Shown piece by piece: positions 9,892 to 17,150 of a stretch of DNA of 64,000 nt. Each line of letters opens with the position of its first letter. The first letter of the stretch is position 1. The DNA comes from Halorussus marinus (GTDB lineage: Archaea > Halobacteriota > Halobacteria > Halobacteriales > Haladaptataceae): NCBI RefSeq assembly GCF_004765795.1, contig NZ_SBIV01000002.1, positions 1-64,000 on the forward strand. The letters are read 5' to 3'. The notes below the pieces were generated by a model. The model ran no database searches. It was not told the DNA's origin and saw only the letters and a program-made list of their open reading frames with translations. The position numbers and the translations under genes are program-made.

Positions 9892-9989
9892 CGCGGGCTT
9901 TCTGCGTTCGTGGTCGTATTTCGCACGAATGCTCGTAGCGACGGCCGCGACCGGCGAACGCTTTTGTCCGTCCGTCAGAATGTCTCTCT

Positions 9990-10106
9990 ATGATCGACAG
10001 CGACGAGTTCGAATCCGGCACAAGAGTGAGGTTTCGGGACGTCCGAGCGAGGATCCGCCCCGCGAGCGGTCGCGCCCGGCCCGGTGACGTCCGGAGAGCC
10101 GCGTGA
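9990..10106 (+). CDS. Possible 38-residue leader peptide coupled to the phosphate transporter
   Basis: An ATG at 9990 opens 38 codons (begins MIDSDEFESGTRVRFRD) that end in TGA at 10104-10106. That stop overlaps the GTG start of the transporter (GTGA). A TATA-like CTTTTGTC lies about 27 bases upstream (9961-9968), so a leaderless transcript would begin at this small frame. No known family; it could be a translational coupling device or chance. Confidence 0.4.
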   Translation: MIDSDEFESGTRVRFRDVRARIRPASGRARPGDVRRAA

Positions 10107-11308
10107 CGCCGGCGTTCTGGGGGCTGGTCGTGCTCGCCACCGCCACCGGACTGGTCGCGGCGTGGGCGCTCGGCGCGAACAGCAACTCGCCGCCGTTCGC
10201 CCCCGCCATCGGCGCGAACGCGATCTCCACGATGCGTGCGGCGTTCCTCATCGGGATCCTCGCCGCACTGGGGGCGTTCGTGCAGGGCGGGAGCATCTCC
10301 GAGACGGTCGGCGCCGGCCTCGTCGACGGCGTCGCGATCACGCCGCTGGCCGCGACCGCCGGGCTGTTGACCGCCACCGGGTTCATGGCGTTCGGCGTCT
10401 ACACCGGCTATCCGGTGCCCGCGGCGTTCGCGACGACCGGTGCGATGGTCGGGGTCGGGCTCTCGCTCGGCGGGGATCCGACGTTCGAGACGTACCGCCG
10501 AATCGGGACGTTCTGGGTTCTGGTGCCGCCGATGTCCGGCGGACTGGCGTACCTCACTGCCACGGTCTTGCGCCGCGACGACGTTCCCGACACCGTCGGC
10601 ATCCCGCTGTTGGCCGCCCTCGTCGCGGGGATCCTCGCGCATATCCGGCTGAGCGTCGTCCCCTCGCCGCCGGAAGTCAGTCAGGCGTCGGTCGCGGAGT
10701 TCGCCGCGCGAACTGTCGACACCCCCGCCGTTGGCGGCGTCGACGTACTCACCGTCGTCACGACGCTGGCGTTCGCCGCCGCGGGCTTCCAGTTCATCCG
10801 ACGCCGGACACAGCAGTCCGTCGAACGGGGGACCCGGACGTTTCTGGTCGGACTCGGGAGCGTCGTCGCCTTCTCCAGCGGCGGGAGTCAGGTCGGGCTG
10901 GCGACGGGGCCGCTGGAAAATCTCTACCGGGTCGAACTCGGCGCGCCCGGGATCGTCCTGCTGGCGATCGGCGCGGCCGGCATCCTCGCCGGCGCGTGGA
11001 TGGGCTCGCCCCGGCTCCTCCAGGCGACCTCGCGCGAATACGCCCAGCTCGGCGCTCGGCGGTCCATCGCGGCCCTCGTGCCGGGGTTCGTCATCGCACA
11101 GCTCGCGATCGCGTTCGGAATCCCGATCTCGTTCAACAACATCATCATCTCCGGGGTCATCGGCGGCGGGCTCGCCGCCGGATCGGCCGGCGTCTCCCGC
11201 CGGAAGATCGGGGTGACGCTTGCGTTCTGGGTCGTCACGCTCGTGACCTCGATCGTGATCGGATTCGGACTCTACCGGACGCTCTCGTCGGTTCTCGGGC
11301 TCCGATAG
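10103..11308 (+). CDS. PiT-family inorganic phosphate transporter
   Basis: 401-residue very hydrophobic membrane protein with two homologous halves, as in PiT sodium/proton-phosphate symporters. The N-half signature is WALGANSNSPPFAPAIGANA. The C-half counterpart is GIPISFNNIIISGVIGGG, where the usual S-T-T-H is replaced by S-F-N-N. A polar loop separates the halves around residues 195-240. GTG start overlaps the small upstream frame. It converges on a UspA protein. Uptake of phosphate is inferred from the family. Confidence 0.85.
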   Translation: MTPAFWGLVVLATATGLVAAWALGANSNSPPFAPAIGANAISTMRAAFLIGILAALGAFVQGGSISETVGAGLVDGVAITPLAATAGLLTATGFMAFGVYTGYPVPAAFATTGAMVGVGLSLGGDPTFETYRRIGTFWVLVPPMSGGLAYLTATVLRRDDVPDTVGIPLLAALVAGILAHIRLSVVPSPPEVSQASVAEFAARTVDTPAVGGVDVLTVVTTLAFAAAGFQFIRRRTQQSVERGTRTFLVGLGSVVAFSSGGSQVGLATGPLENLYRVELGAPGIVLLAIGAAGILAGAWMGSPRLLQATSREYAQLGARRSIAALVPGFVIAQLAIAFGIPISFNNIIISGVIGGGLAAGSAGVSRRKIGVTLAFWVVTLVTSIVIGFGLYRTLSSVLGLR

Positions 11309-11326
11309 GTCGGCGGTCGGCGAGCG

Positions 11327-11755
11327 CTACCGGACGACGGTCACCGTGACGGGCGCTCGGGCGACGACGTTCGTCGCGACCGTCCCCAGCAGTCGGGCGG
11401 TCAGGCCGGTCTCGCCGCCGTGGCCGCCCATGACGATGTGGTCGACCGCGGAGGCGTCGGCGTACGCGAGTATCGTCTCGACCGGGTCGCCCGTCTCGAC
11501 CGCGGTATCGACCGTTCGATCGACCTCCCGTGCGCGGGTTTCCGCCCGCTCGATCAGCTCGGCCGCGCGCTCGCGGGCTTCGGTGTGGCGTCGCTCGTTC
11601 GGGTCGAGGACGCCGCTCTCGATCATCGATTCGTCGATCGGCGTCACGACGTTCAGCACCGTGACGCGACAGTCGAAGGTCTCGAGGGCGTGGACGAGCG
11701 CTCGGTCAGCGAGCGGCGAGCCGTCGATGGGAACGAGGACGTGGTCGGGCGCCAT
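11327..11755 (-). CDS. Universal stress protein (UspA family)
   Basis: 142-residue single Usp domain, a cytoplasmic nucleotide-binding fold. N-terminal VLVPIDGSPLADRAL and the C-terminal ATP loop GGHGGETGLTARLLGTVATN (G-x2-G-x9-G-T) are intact, suggesting an ATP-binding subtype. Ends 18 bases from the end of the convergent phosphate transporter; Usp proteins often lie next to transporters in haloarchaea, and a regulatory link is inferred only. Confidence 0.9.
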   Translation of the reverse strand: MAPDHVLVPIDGSPLADRALVHALETFDCRVTVLNVVTPIDESMIESGVLDPNERRHTEARERAAELIERAETRAREVDRTVDTAVETGDPVETILAYADASAVDHIVMGGHGGETGLTARLLGTVATNVVARAPVTVTVVR

Positions 11756-11833
11756 ACCGACGCTATCGCTCCCGCGTACAAGTACCCACCCCCGACAACT
11801 CGATCTCGCCGCGGAATCCGAGGCCGGGCCGAC

Positions 11834-12886
11834 TCACTCCCGGGGCGCTTCTAGACACCGTTCGAGCGGTTCGATGACCTCGTCGGCGACCGCGTACGGA
11901 TCGGTCTCGCAGGCGACCACGTCCGCGAGCAGTTCCTCCATCCCACCGCGGCGCTCGATCTCGGCTTCGAGGAGCTGTCCGACGTCCTCCCGGAGGAGGT
12001 TGCGGATCTCCTCGGCGTATCTGGTCCGGGCCTTGGCTTCGAGCGCGCCCGACGACTCCAGATAGTCGTAGTGGTCGGCGAGCGTCTCGACCAGTCGCTC
12101 GACCCCCTCGCCGGTCTTGGCGACCGTCTCGACGACGCTCGGCGTCCAGCCCTCGTCGTCGGCCCGCTCGTCGGCGTCGCCGTCCGAGACCGCGCTCGCG
12201 CCGTGGTGGCCCGTCGCGAGGTTCGCGGTGCGGTCGGTCTGCATGTGGATCATCTCTCGGAGCTCCTGGACGGTGCGGTCCGCGCCGTCGAGGTCGGCCT
12301 TGTTGACGACGAACACGTCGCCGATCTCGAGGATGCCGGCCTTGAGCATCTGGACGTTGTCGCCGCTCTCGGGCGGGACCAGCACCGCCACGGTGTCGGC
12401 GGTCTTCACCACGTCGATCTCGTTCTGGCCGGCGCCGACGGTCTCGATGAGGATCTTGTCCTTTCCGAAGGCGTCTAAGGCCTTTACCGCGTCCGTGGTC
12501 GCGGTCGAGAGCCCGCCGAGCGTCCCGCGGGCGCTCATCGACCGGAAGAACACGTCCATGTCGCCGACGTTACTCGCCATCCGGATGCGGTCGCCAAGCA
12601 CCGCCCCGCCGGTGAACGGCGAGGAGGGGTCGACCGCGATGACCCCGACGGTCTCGCCGCGCTCGCGGTAGTAGTCCGCGAGCTTGTCGACCAGCGTCGA
12701 CTTGCCGGCGCCCGGACTGCCGGTGATGCCGACGACCTCGGCGTCGCCGGTGTGGGCGTGAAGCGCCGAGACCAGTTCGCGGTAGCCGGGGTCGCGGTTT
12801 TCGATCTTGGTGATGACGCGGGCGAGCGCGCGGTGTTTGCCCGCCAGCAGTTCCTCGAGCAGTTCGTCGTGGTCGGGCGCGCTCAT
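11834..12886 (-). CDS. meaB: MeaB/ArgK-type GTPase for methylmalonyl-CoA mutase
   Basis: 350-residue G3E-type GTPase that guards and reloads adenosylcobalamin in methylmalonyl-CoA mutase. Walker A GSPGAGKST (around residue 57), VDPSSPFTGGAVLGDRIRM, FFRSMSARGTLGGLS, the ETVGAGQNE switch and NKADLDGAD base-recognition motif are all visible. Its ATG overlaps the stop of the upstream B12-binding subunit gene by 4 bases, so both are one operon and act in the same propionyl-CoA to succinyl-CoA route. Confidence 0.95.
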   Translation of the reverse strand: MSAPDHDELLEELLAGKHRALARVITKIENRDPGYRELVSALHAHTGDAEVVGITGSPGAGKSTLVDKLADYYRERGETVGVIAVDPSSPFTGGAVLGDRIRMASNVGDMDVFFRSMSARGTLGGLSTATTDAVKALDAFGKDKILIETVGAGQNEIDVVKTADTVAVLVPPESGDNVQMLKAGILEIGDVFVVNKADLDGADRTVQELREMIHMQTDRTANLATGHHGASAVSDGDADERADDEGWTPSVVETVAKTGEGVERLVETLADHYDYLESSGALEAKARTRYAEEIRNLLREDVGQLLEAEIERRGGMEELLADVVACETDPYAVADEVIEPLERCLEAPRE

Positions 12887-13299
12887 CGCTGTGGAGCGTT
12901 CTCGCGGACGAACTCGACGGTCTCTTCCATCGGCGTGCCGGGGCCGAACACCTCGGCGACGCCGAGGTCTTTGAGTTCGGCCTTGTCGTCGTCGGGGACC
13001 ACGCCGCCGACCAGCACGAGCGTGTCCTCGAACGCGTCGTACTCCTTCAGCCCGTCGATGACCTTCGGGATCAGGGTGTTGTGAGCCCCCGAGAGGATAG
13101 AGATGCCGAGGACGTTGACGTCCTCCTGGACCGCCGCCTGCACGATCTCGTCCGGGGCGTTGTGGAGCCCGGAGTAGATGACCTCGAACCCCGCGTCCCG
13201 GAACGCTCGGGCGATGACGTGCGCCCCCCGGTCGTGACCGTCGAGACCGACCTTGGCGACGAGACAGCGGATCGACTGCTGTTCCTGGTCTGCGCTCAT
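12883..13299 (-). CDS. mcmA2: Methylmalonyl-CoA mutase, B12-binding subunit
   Basis: 138-residue cobalamin-binding domain. The DxHxxG motif that supplies the lower His ligand to cobalt is LDGHDRGAHV, followed by the conserved SILSGAHNTLIPKV and VVLVGGVVPDDD-type segments (LVGGVVPDD). The catalytic large subunit is not in this window. Start chosen at MSADQ; a 10-residue longer frame exists. Upstream of meaB in one operon. Confidence 0.93.
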   Translation of the reverse strand: MSADQEQQSIRCLVAKVGLDGHDRGAHVIARAFRDAGFEVIYSGLHNAPDEIVQAAVQEDVNVLGISILSGAHNTLIPKVIDGLKEYDAFEDTLVLVGGVVPDDDKAELKDLGVAEVFGPGTPMEETVEFVRENAPQR

Positions 13300-13464
13300 A
13301 CCTACCGATTCCGTCCGTTCGGGTTTCACTTTAACGGAAACATTTGCGAAAGTTCATTTGGATTCGCCCAAACGGGGTTGGAGAAACGCCCGACTGCGGT
13401 CGCTTCGTCGCCGGCCGAACGCCGGACAGGAACGCTCTTGGGCCGGTAGTCCCAACCACCGGAC

Positions 13465-14079
13465 ATGGCAACCGCAACGGCGAGGCGCCGGGTGAAAAAC
13501 AACCCCCGCGCCGCGACCGCGATTCTCTCGGCGGTGGGGTACGTGCTCGTGCTCGGGACGTTCGCGGGACTGCTCCCGATCTATCCGGAGCTCTCGCGGG
13601 CGACCACCGACCTGTTCAGCCACGCCATCGCGGCGGTCAACACGGTCGCGCTCACCGCCCTCCTGCTCGGGTGGCGGTGGATCCGCCGCGAGGAGGTCCG
13701 CAAACACCGGGCCGCGATGCTGACCGCGTTCGGGCTCATCCTCCTGTTTCTGGTGCTCTACCTCGTGAAGATCGGCGGCGGCGGCGAGAAGAGCATCGAC
13801 GCGACCGGGCTGGTCTACTACGCGTACCTCATCATGCTGGCGATCCACATCGTCCTCTCAGCGGTCTCGGTGCCGGTCGTGATCCACGCCGTCGTGCTCG
13901 GGCTGACCCACACGCCGGCCGAGCTCCGCGAGACCGCCCACGCCCGCGTCGGGCGCATCGCGGCCGCCGCGTGGGGGCTGAGCCTCGCGCTCGGGATCGT
14001 GACCTACCTCATGCTCAACCACATCTACGGCGTCGAGGAGTATCTCGCGGCGCTCGCGCCGGTCGTCTGGCGCCGATGA
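13465..14079 (+). CDS. DUF420 family membrane protein (possible oxidase assembly factor)
   Basis: 204-residue integral membrane protein with about five to six hydrophobic segments (ILSAVGYVLVLGTFAGLLP, AVNTVALTALLLGW, AFGLILLFLVLYLVK and others). Conserved His residues lie in FSHAIAAVN, HKHR-like RKHRAAM, IHIVLSA and LNHIYG. It matches my recollection of DUF420/CtaM-like proteins that help mature heme-copper oxidases. Four-base overlap couples it to the downstream kinase. Confidence 0.75.
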   Translation: MATATARRRVKNNPRAATAILSAVGYVLVLGTFAGLLPIYPELSRATTDLFSHAIAAVNTVALTALLLGWRWIRREEVRKHRAAMLTAFGLILLFLVLYLVKIGGGGEKSIDATGLVYYAYLIMLAIHIVLSAVSVPVVIHAVVLGLTHTPAELRETAHARVGRIAAAAWGLSLALGIVTYLMLNHIYGVEEYLAALAPVVWRR

Positions 14080-14939
14080 GCCAGCCCGACGTCGGCTCGC
14101 GCGTCGCCGACGCGCTCGACACGGCCGTCGAGGAGGTCTCGGCGCTCGAGGGCGGCGAGGTCGGCGCGGTCTTCCGGACTACCCTCGCCGACGGTCACAC
14201 CGTCGTCGCCAAGACGGGCCCGACGCCCCTCGGAGTCGAGGCCGAGATGCTGGCGTTTCTGGGCGATCGGGGCCTGCCCGTCCCCGAGGTCGTCCACGGA
14301 AGCGACGATCTGCTGGTGGTAGAGTACGTCGCCGGCGACGGCGACCTCACCGCCGACGCCGAACGCGACGCGGCCCGTCACCTCGCCGCGCTCCACGAGG
14401 AGTCCCCGCGGAAAGAGCGGCGAGCCTACGGCTTCCCGTTCGACACCCTCGACGGGCCGTACCGCCAGCCGAACCCGTGGACGGAGTCGTGGGCCGCGTT
14501 CTACCGCGACCACCGCCTGCTGTCCGTCGCGGCCAAGGCCCGAGCGGCGGGCGCGCTGTCGGCCGACCTGTTCGCCCGCGTCGAGTCGCTCGCCGCGGAC
14601 CTCGAGTCGTTGCTCCCGTCGTCGCCGCCCGCATCGCTCCTCCACGGCGACGTCTGGGACGAGAACCTCGTGGTCCGGGACGGCGAGGTCCGGGCGTTTC
14701 TCGACCCCGCCTGCTACTTCGGCCACGCCGAGGTCGAACTCGCGTACGTCGACTTCGCGGGATCGTTCGGCGACGTCTTCTTCGACGCCTACGAGGCCGC
14801 CCGGGGTATCGACGCCGGGTTCTTCGAGGGGCGCCGCGAGGTCTATCAGCTCTACCCGGTGTTGGTCCACCTGCTGTACTTCGGGGACGACCGGTACGCG
14901 AACCGGCTTCGCGAGACGCTCGAAGCCCTCGGGCGCTGA
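14076..14939 (+). CDS. Fructosamine kinase family protein
   Basis: 287-residue protein of the fructosamine/ketosamine-3-kinase family, which phosphorylates sugars attached to protein amines so they fall off (deglycation). Kinase-like features include VVAKTGPTPLGVEAEMLAF (ATP lysine and helix-C Glu), hinge LLVVEYVAGDGD, catalytic LLHGDVWDENLVV and metal-binding FLDPACYFGHAEVELAY. Length and motifs agree with the family. Starts inside the stop codon of the DUF420 gene. Confidence 0.9.
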   Translation: MSQPDVGSRVADALDTAVEEVSALEGGEVGAVFRTTLADGHTVVAKTGPTPLGVEAEMLAFLGDRGLPVPEVVHGSDDLLVVEYVAGDGDLTADAERDAARHLAALHEESPRKERRAYGFPFDTLDGPYRQPNPWTESWAAFYRDHRLLSVAAKARAAGALSADLFARVESLAADLESLLPSSPPASLLHGDVWDENLVVRDGEVRAFLDPACYFGHAEVELAYVDFAGSFGDVFFDAYEAARGIDAGFFEGRREVYQLYPVLVHLLYFGDDRYANRLRETLEALGR

Positions 14940-14942
14940 CCC

Positions 14943-15183
14943 GTCTCCGACCGGGTCGACGACGCCGAAGCCGCTCCAGTTGCCGAACACGTAGTCGCCC
15001 CGGAGGTCGGCCATCGCCTCGCCGTCGTAGACGTACCCGCCGACGACGACCGAGCCGTCGATGAACGCGGTCGTGCTCTTGGAGTGGGCGTACTGTATCT
15101 CCGGATCCCGAATGTCGGTCCCTCGCGGGCTCTCGGTCGAGCAGTCGGATACCGTCCCGTGCGGTAATCCAGAATGCGGAACG
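14943..15183 (-). pseudogene. Remnant of a PQQ-type glucose/sorbosone dehydrogenase
   Basis: On the minus strand this 240-base gap encodes, in one frame and without stops, sequence such as CSTESPRGTDIRDPEIQYAH and then VVVGGYVYDGEAMADLRGDY followed by VFGNWSG. This is the family signature of a late propeller blade in soluble aldose sugar dehydrogenases (GGYVYRG...L.G.YVFGDW). Only about 75 residues survive; a start codon and the ~400 residues expected upstream are missing, and its 3' end runs into the fructosamine kinase gene. Best read as a gene relic. Confidence 0.7.
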
Positions 15184-15232
15184 GTACGGCGCCGTTACGT
15201 CGTTTCGCTCGGATTACCGTCGGCGCTTGCGA

Positions 15233-15991
15233 TCAGTCCGTCTCCGGGATCGCGTACGCGCCGGCGGCGAAAAAGGCGACCGCGAGCGCCGCCAGCACCG
15301 CCAGCTCGCCGGCGACCGGCCCGCCCGAAAACGTCAGTTGACGGACGCCGCGCGCGAAGTACGTCAGCGGCGAGACGTTCATCGCGGGCCGGAACCACGC
15401 CGGCAGGAGCGCCGGCGTGACGAACGTCTCCGAGAGAAAGAGCAGCGGGAGCGCGATGCCGTTGCTCGCGGCGATGACGCCGTCCTGCGAGTCGGCGGTG
15501 CTTCCCAGGATCGCGCCCAGTCCGCAAAACAGCGCGACCGCCAGCGCGGTAAACGCCGCCACCACCGCCAGATTCGCGGGGCCGAGCGCGAGGGCGGCGT
15601 CGGTCGCCAGCGTCAGCAGGCCGAGGATGAGCAACGCGGCGATCCCGATGATGAGGACGTTGACCAGCGTGTGGGCCAACAGCCACTCGGCCCGCGACAG
15701 CGGCGTGGTCGCCAGCTTCTCGAACCGGTTGCCCTCACGGTGGCGGGCCACGGTCGAGCCGACCCGCGACAGCGGCGTGAAAAGCACCACGACCGCCAGA
15801 TACCCCGGGAGGTAGTAGCCCGGCGGCTCGGCGAACAGCCCGCCGCCGCCGGGATTGGTCCCCACCAGCACCGCGAAGATGAGGATGAGGATGACCGGGA
15901 AGAAGAAGGTGAAAAACACCGCGGTCCGGCGGCGGACGAACGCGTGCCACGCCGCGACCGCCTCGGATCGGATCCGGGCCGGCCCGCTCAT
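15233..15991 (-). CDS. ABC-2 type transporter permease
   Basis: 252-residue permease with six hydrophobic segments of the ABC-2 exporter type. N-terminal cytoplasmic stretch precedes FFTFFFPVILILIFAVLVG. A cytoplasmic loop with HREGNRFEKLATTPLSRAEW is the usual ATPase contact. Start CAT at 15989-15991 overlaps the stop of the ATPase gene by 4 bases. Substrate cannot be told. Confidence 0.9.
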   Translation of the reverse strand: MSGPARIRSEAVAAWHAFVRRRTAVFFTFFFPVILILIFAVLVGTNPGGGGLFAEPPGYYLPGYLAVVVLFTPLSRVGSTVARHREGNRFEKLATTPLSRAEWLLAHTLVNVLIIGIAALLILGLLTLATDAALALGPANLAVVAAFTALAVALFCGLGAILGSTADSQDGVIAASNGIALPLLFLSETFVTPALLPAWFRPAMNVSPLTYFARGVRQLTFSGGPVAGELAVLAALAVAFFAAGAYAIPETD

Positions 15992-16971
15992 CGGTCGCCC
16001 CCCGCGAGGACGGCATCGGTCGGCCCACCGACGCGGTCGGCGTCGTCGTCGCCGACCGTCCGGTCGGTCAGCCGGAGGAAGACGTCTTCGAGGTCGGGCT
16101 CTTTCCACGTCAGCGCGTCGTAGGCGACGCCCCGATCGTCGAGGGCCGCGACGACCGCGCCGATCCCCTCGGGATCGACCCCGCGGACGACCAGTCCGGC
16201 GTCGGTCGGCTCGGCGTCGAAGCCGTCGGCGAGCGCGGCCGCCGCGTCCGAGCCGTCGAGTGTGTCCGCGCTCTCGTCGGGCGCGGCGAACTCGACGACG
16301 AGTCGGCTTCGACCCGCGTGGTCGGCGACGAGCTCTGCGGGCGAGCCGACCGCGACGAGCTCGCCGCCTCCGAGCAGTCCGACGCGGTCGGCGAGCCGCT
16401 CGGCCTCCGCCATGTAGTGGGTCGTCAGGAAGACGGTCGTGCCGCCGGCGGCGAGGTCTTCGATTAGCCCCCAGAGGGCGCGCCGGCCCGCGGGGTCGAT
16501 GCCGGTCGTCGGCTCGTCGAGAAAGAGCACGTCGGGGTCGTTGACCAGCGCGGTCCCGACGCAGGTCCGGCGGCGCTGGCCGCCCGAGAGGTTCTCGTAG
16601 CGGGTGTCGTCGGCCGCGTCGAGGCCGACCTCCGCGAGCACCGCGTCGGGGTCGCGGGCGTCGTCGTACAGCCCCGCGTAGTAGGCGACCAGCTCGCGCG
16701 CGGTGAGCCGTTCGGGCGGGTCGAACGACTGGGGGAGCAGTCCCAGCCGGGAGCGTTCGACCTCGTGCGGGCGTTCGCCCAGCACCGAGACCGTCCCCGA
16801 ATCGAGGTCGGTCGTCCCCGTCAGGGCCCGGACCAGCGTGGTCTTGCCCGCGCCGTTGGGGCCGATGAGCGCGAACACCTCCCCGTCGGCCACCGAGAGC
16901 GAGACCCCGGCGAGCGCGGCGGTGTCGCCGTACGTCCGCCGGACCTCCTCGGCGACGATTGCGTCGGTCAT
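15988..16971 (-). CDS. ABC transporter ATP-binding protein
   Basis: 327-residue ATPase partner of the downstream ABC-2 permease. Walker A is GPNGAGKTT, the signature is ENLSGGQRRR and Walker B/D-loop is VLFLDEPTTGID; H-loop TTHYMAEAERLADR follows. The ~90-residue C-terminal extension (after residue 225) is typical of drug/lipid exporter subfamilies (DrrA/CcmA-like). Exported substrate unknown. Confidence 0.93.
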   Translation of the reverse strand: MTDAIVAEEVRRTYGDTAALAGVSLSVADGEVFALIGPNGAGKTTLVRALTGTTDLDSGTVSVLGERPHEVERSRLGLLPQSFDPPERLTARELVAYYAGLYDDARDPDAVLAEVGLDAADDTRYENLSGGQRRRTCVGTALVNDPDVLFLDEPTTGIDPAGRRALWGLIEDLAAGGTTVFLTTHYMAEAERLADRVGLLGGGELVAVGSPAELVADHAGRSRLVVEFAAPDESADTLDGSDAAAALADGFDAEPTDAGLVVRGVDPEGIGAVVAALDDRGVAYDALTWKEPDLEDVFLRLTDRTVGDDDADRVGGPTDAVLAGGDR

Positions 16972-17053
16972 GGCCGGAGGTTGGGCCGTTCGGGGGTAAG
17001 GGGTTTCGGAACGCTCCGAGAAGCGGAGACGGGCTGTCGGCGACTCCGGCCGG

Positions 17054-17150
17054 TTACTCGCCGGCCGGGGGCGAACGCCGCCCTATCAGCGCCGCGACGA
17101 GGAGTGCGACCAGCGCGGATCCGATGCCGAACCCGGGTACCTCGGACGTG
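17054..17150 (-). other. PGF-CTERM sorting signal of the PKD protein
   Basis: The C-terminal segment has the PGF motif, a hydrophobic helix and a basic end (IGRRSPP), the tripartite signal recognised by archaeosortase A in haloarchaea. Confidence 0.8.
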
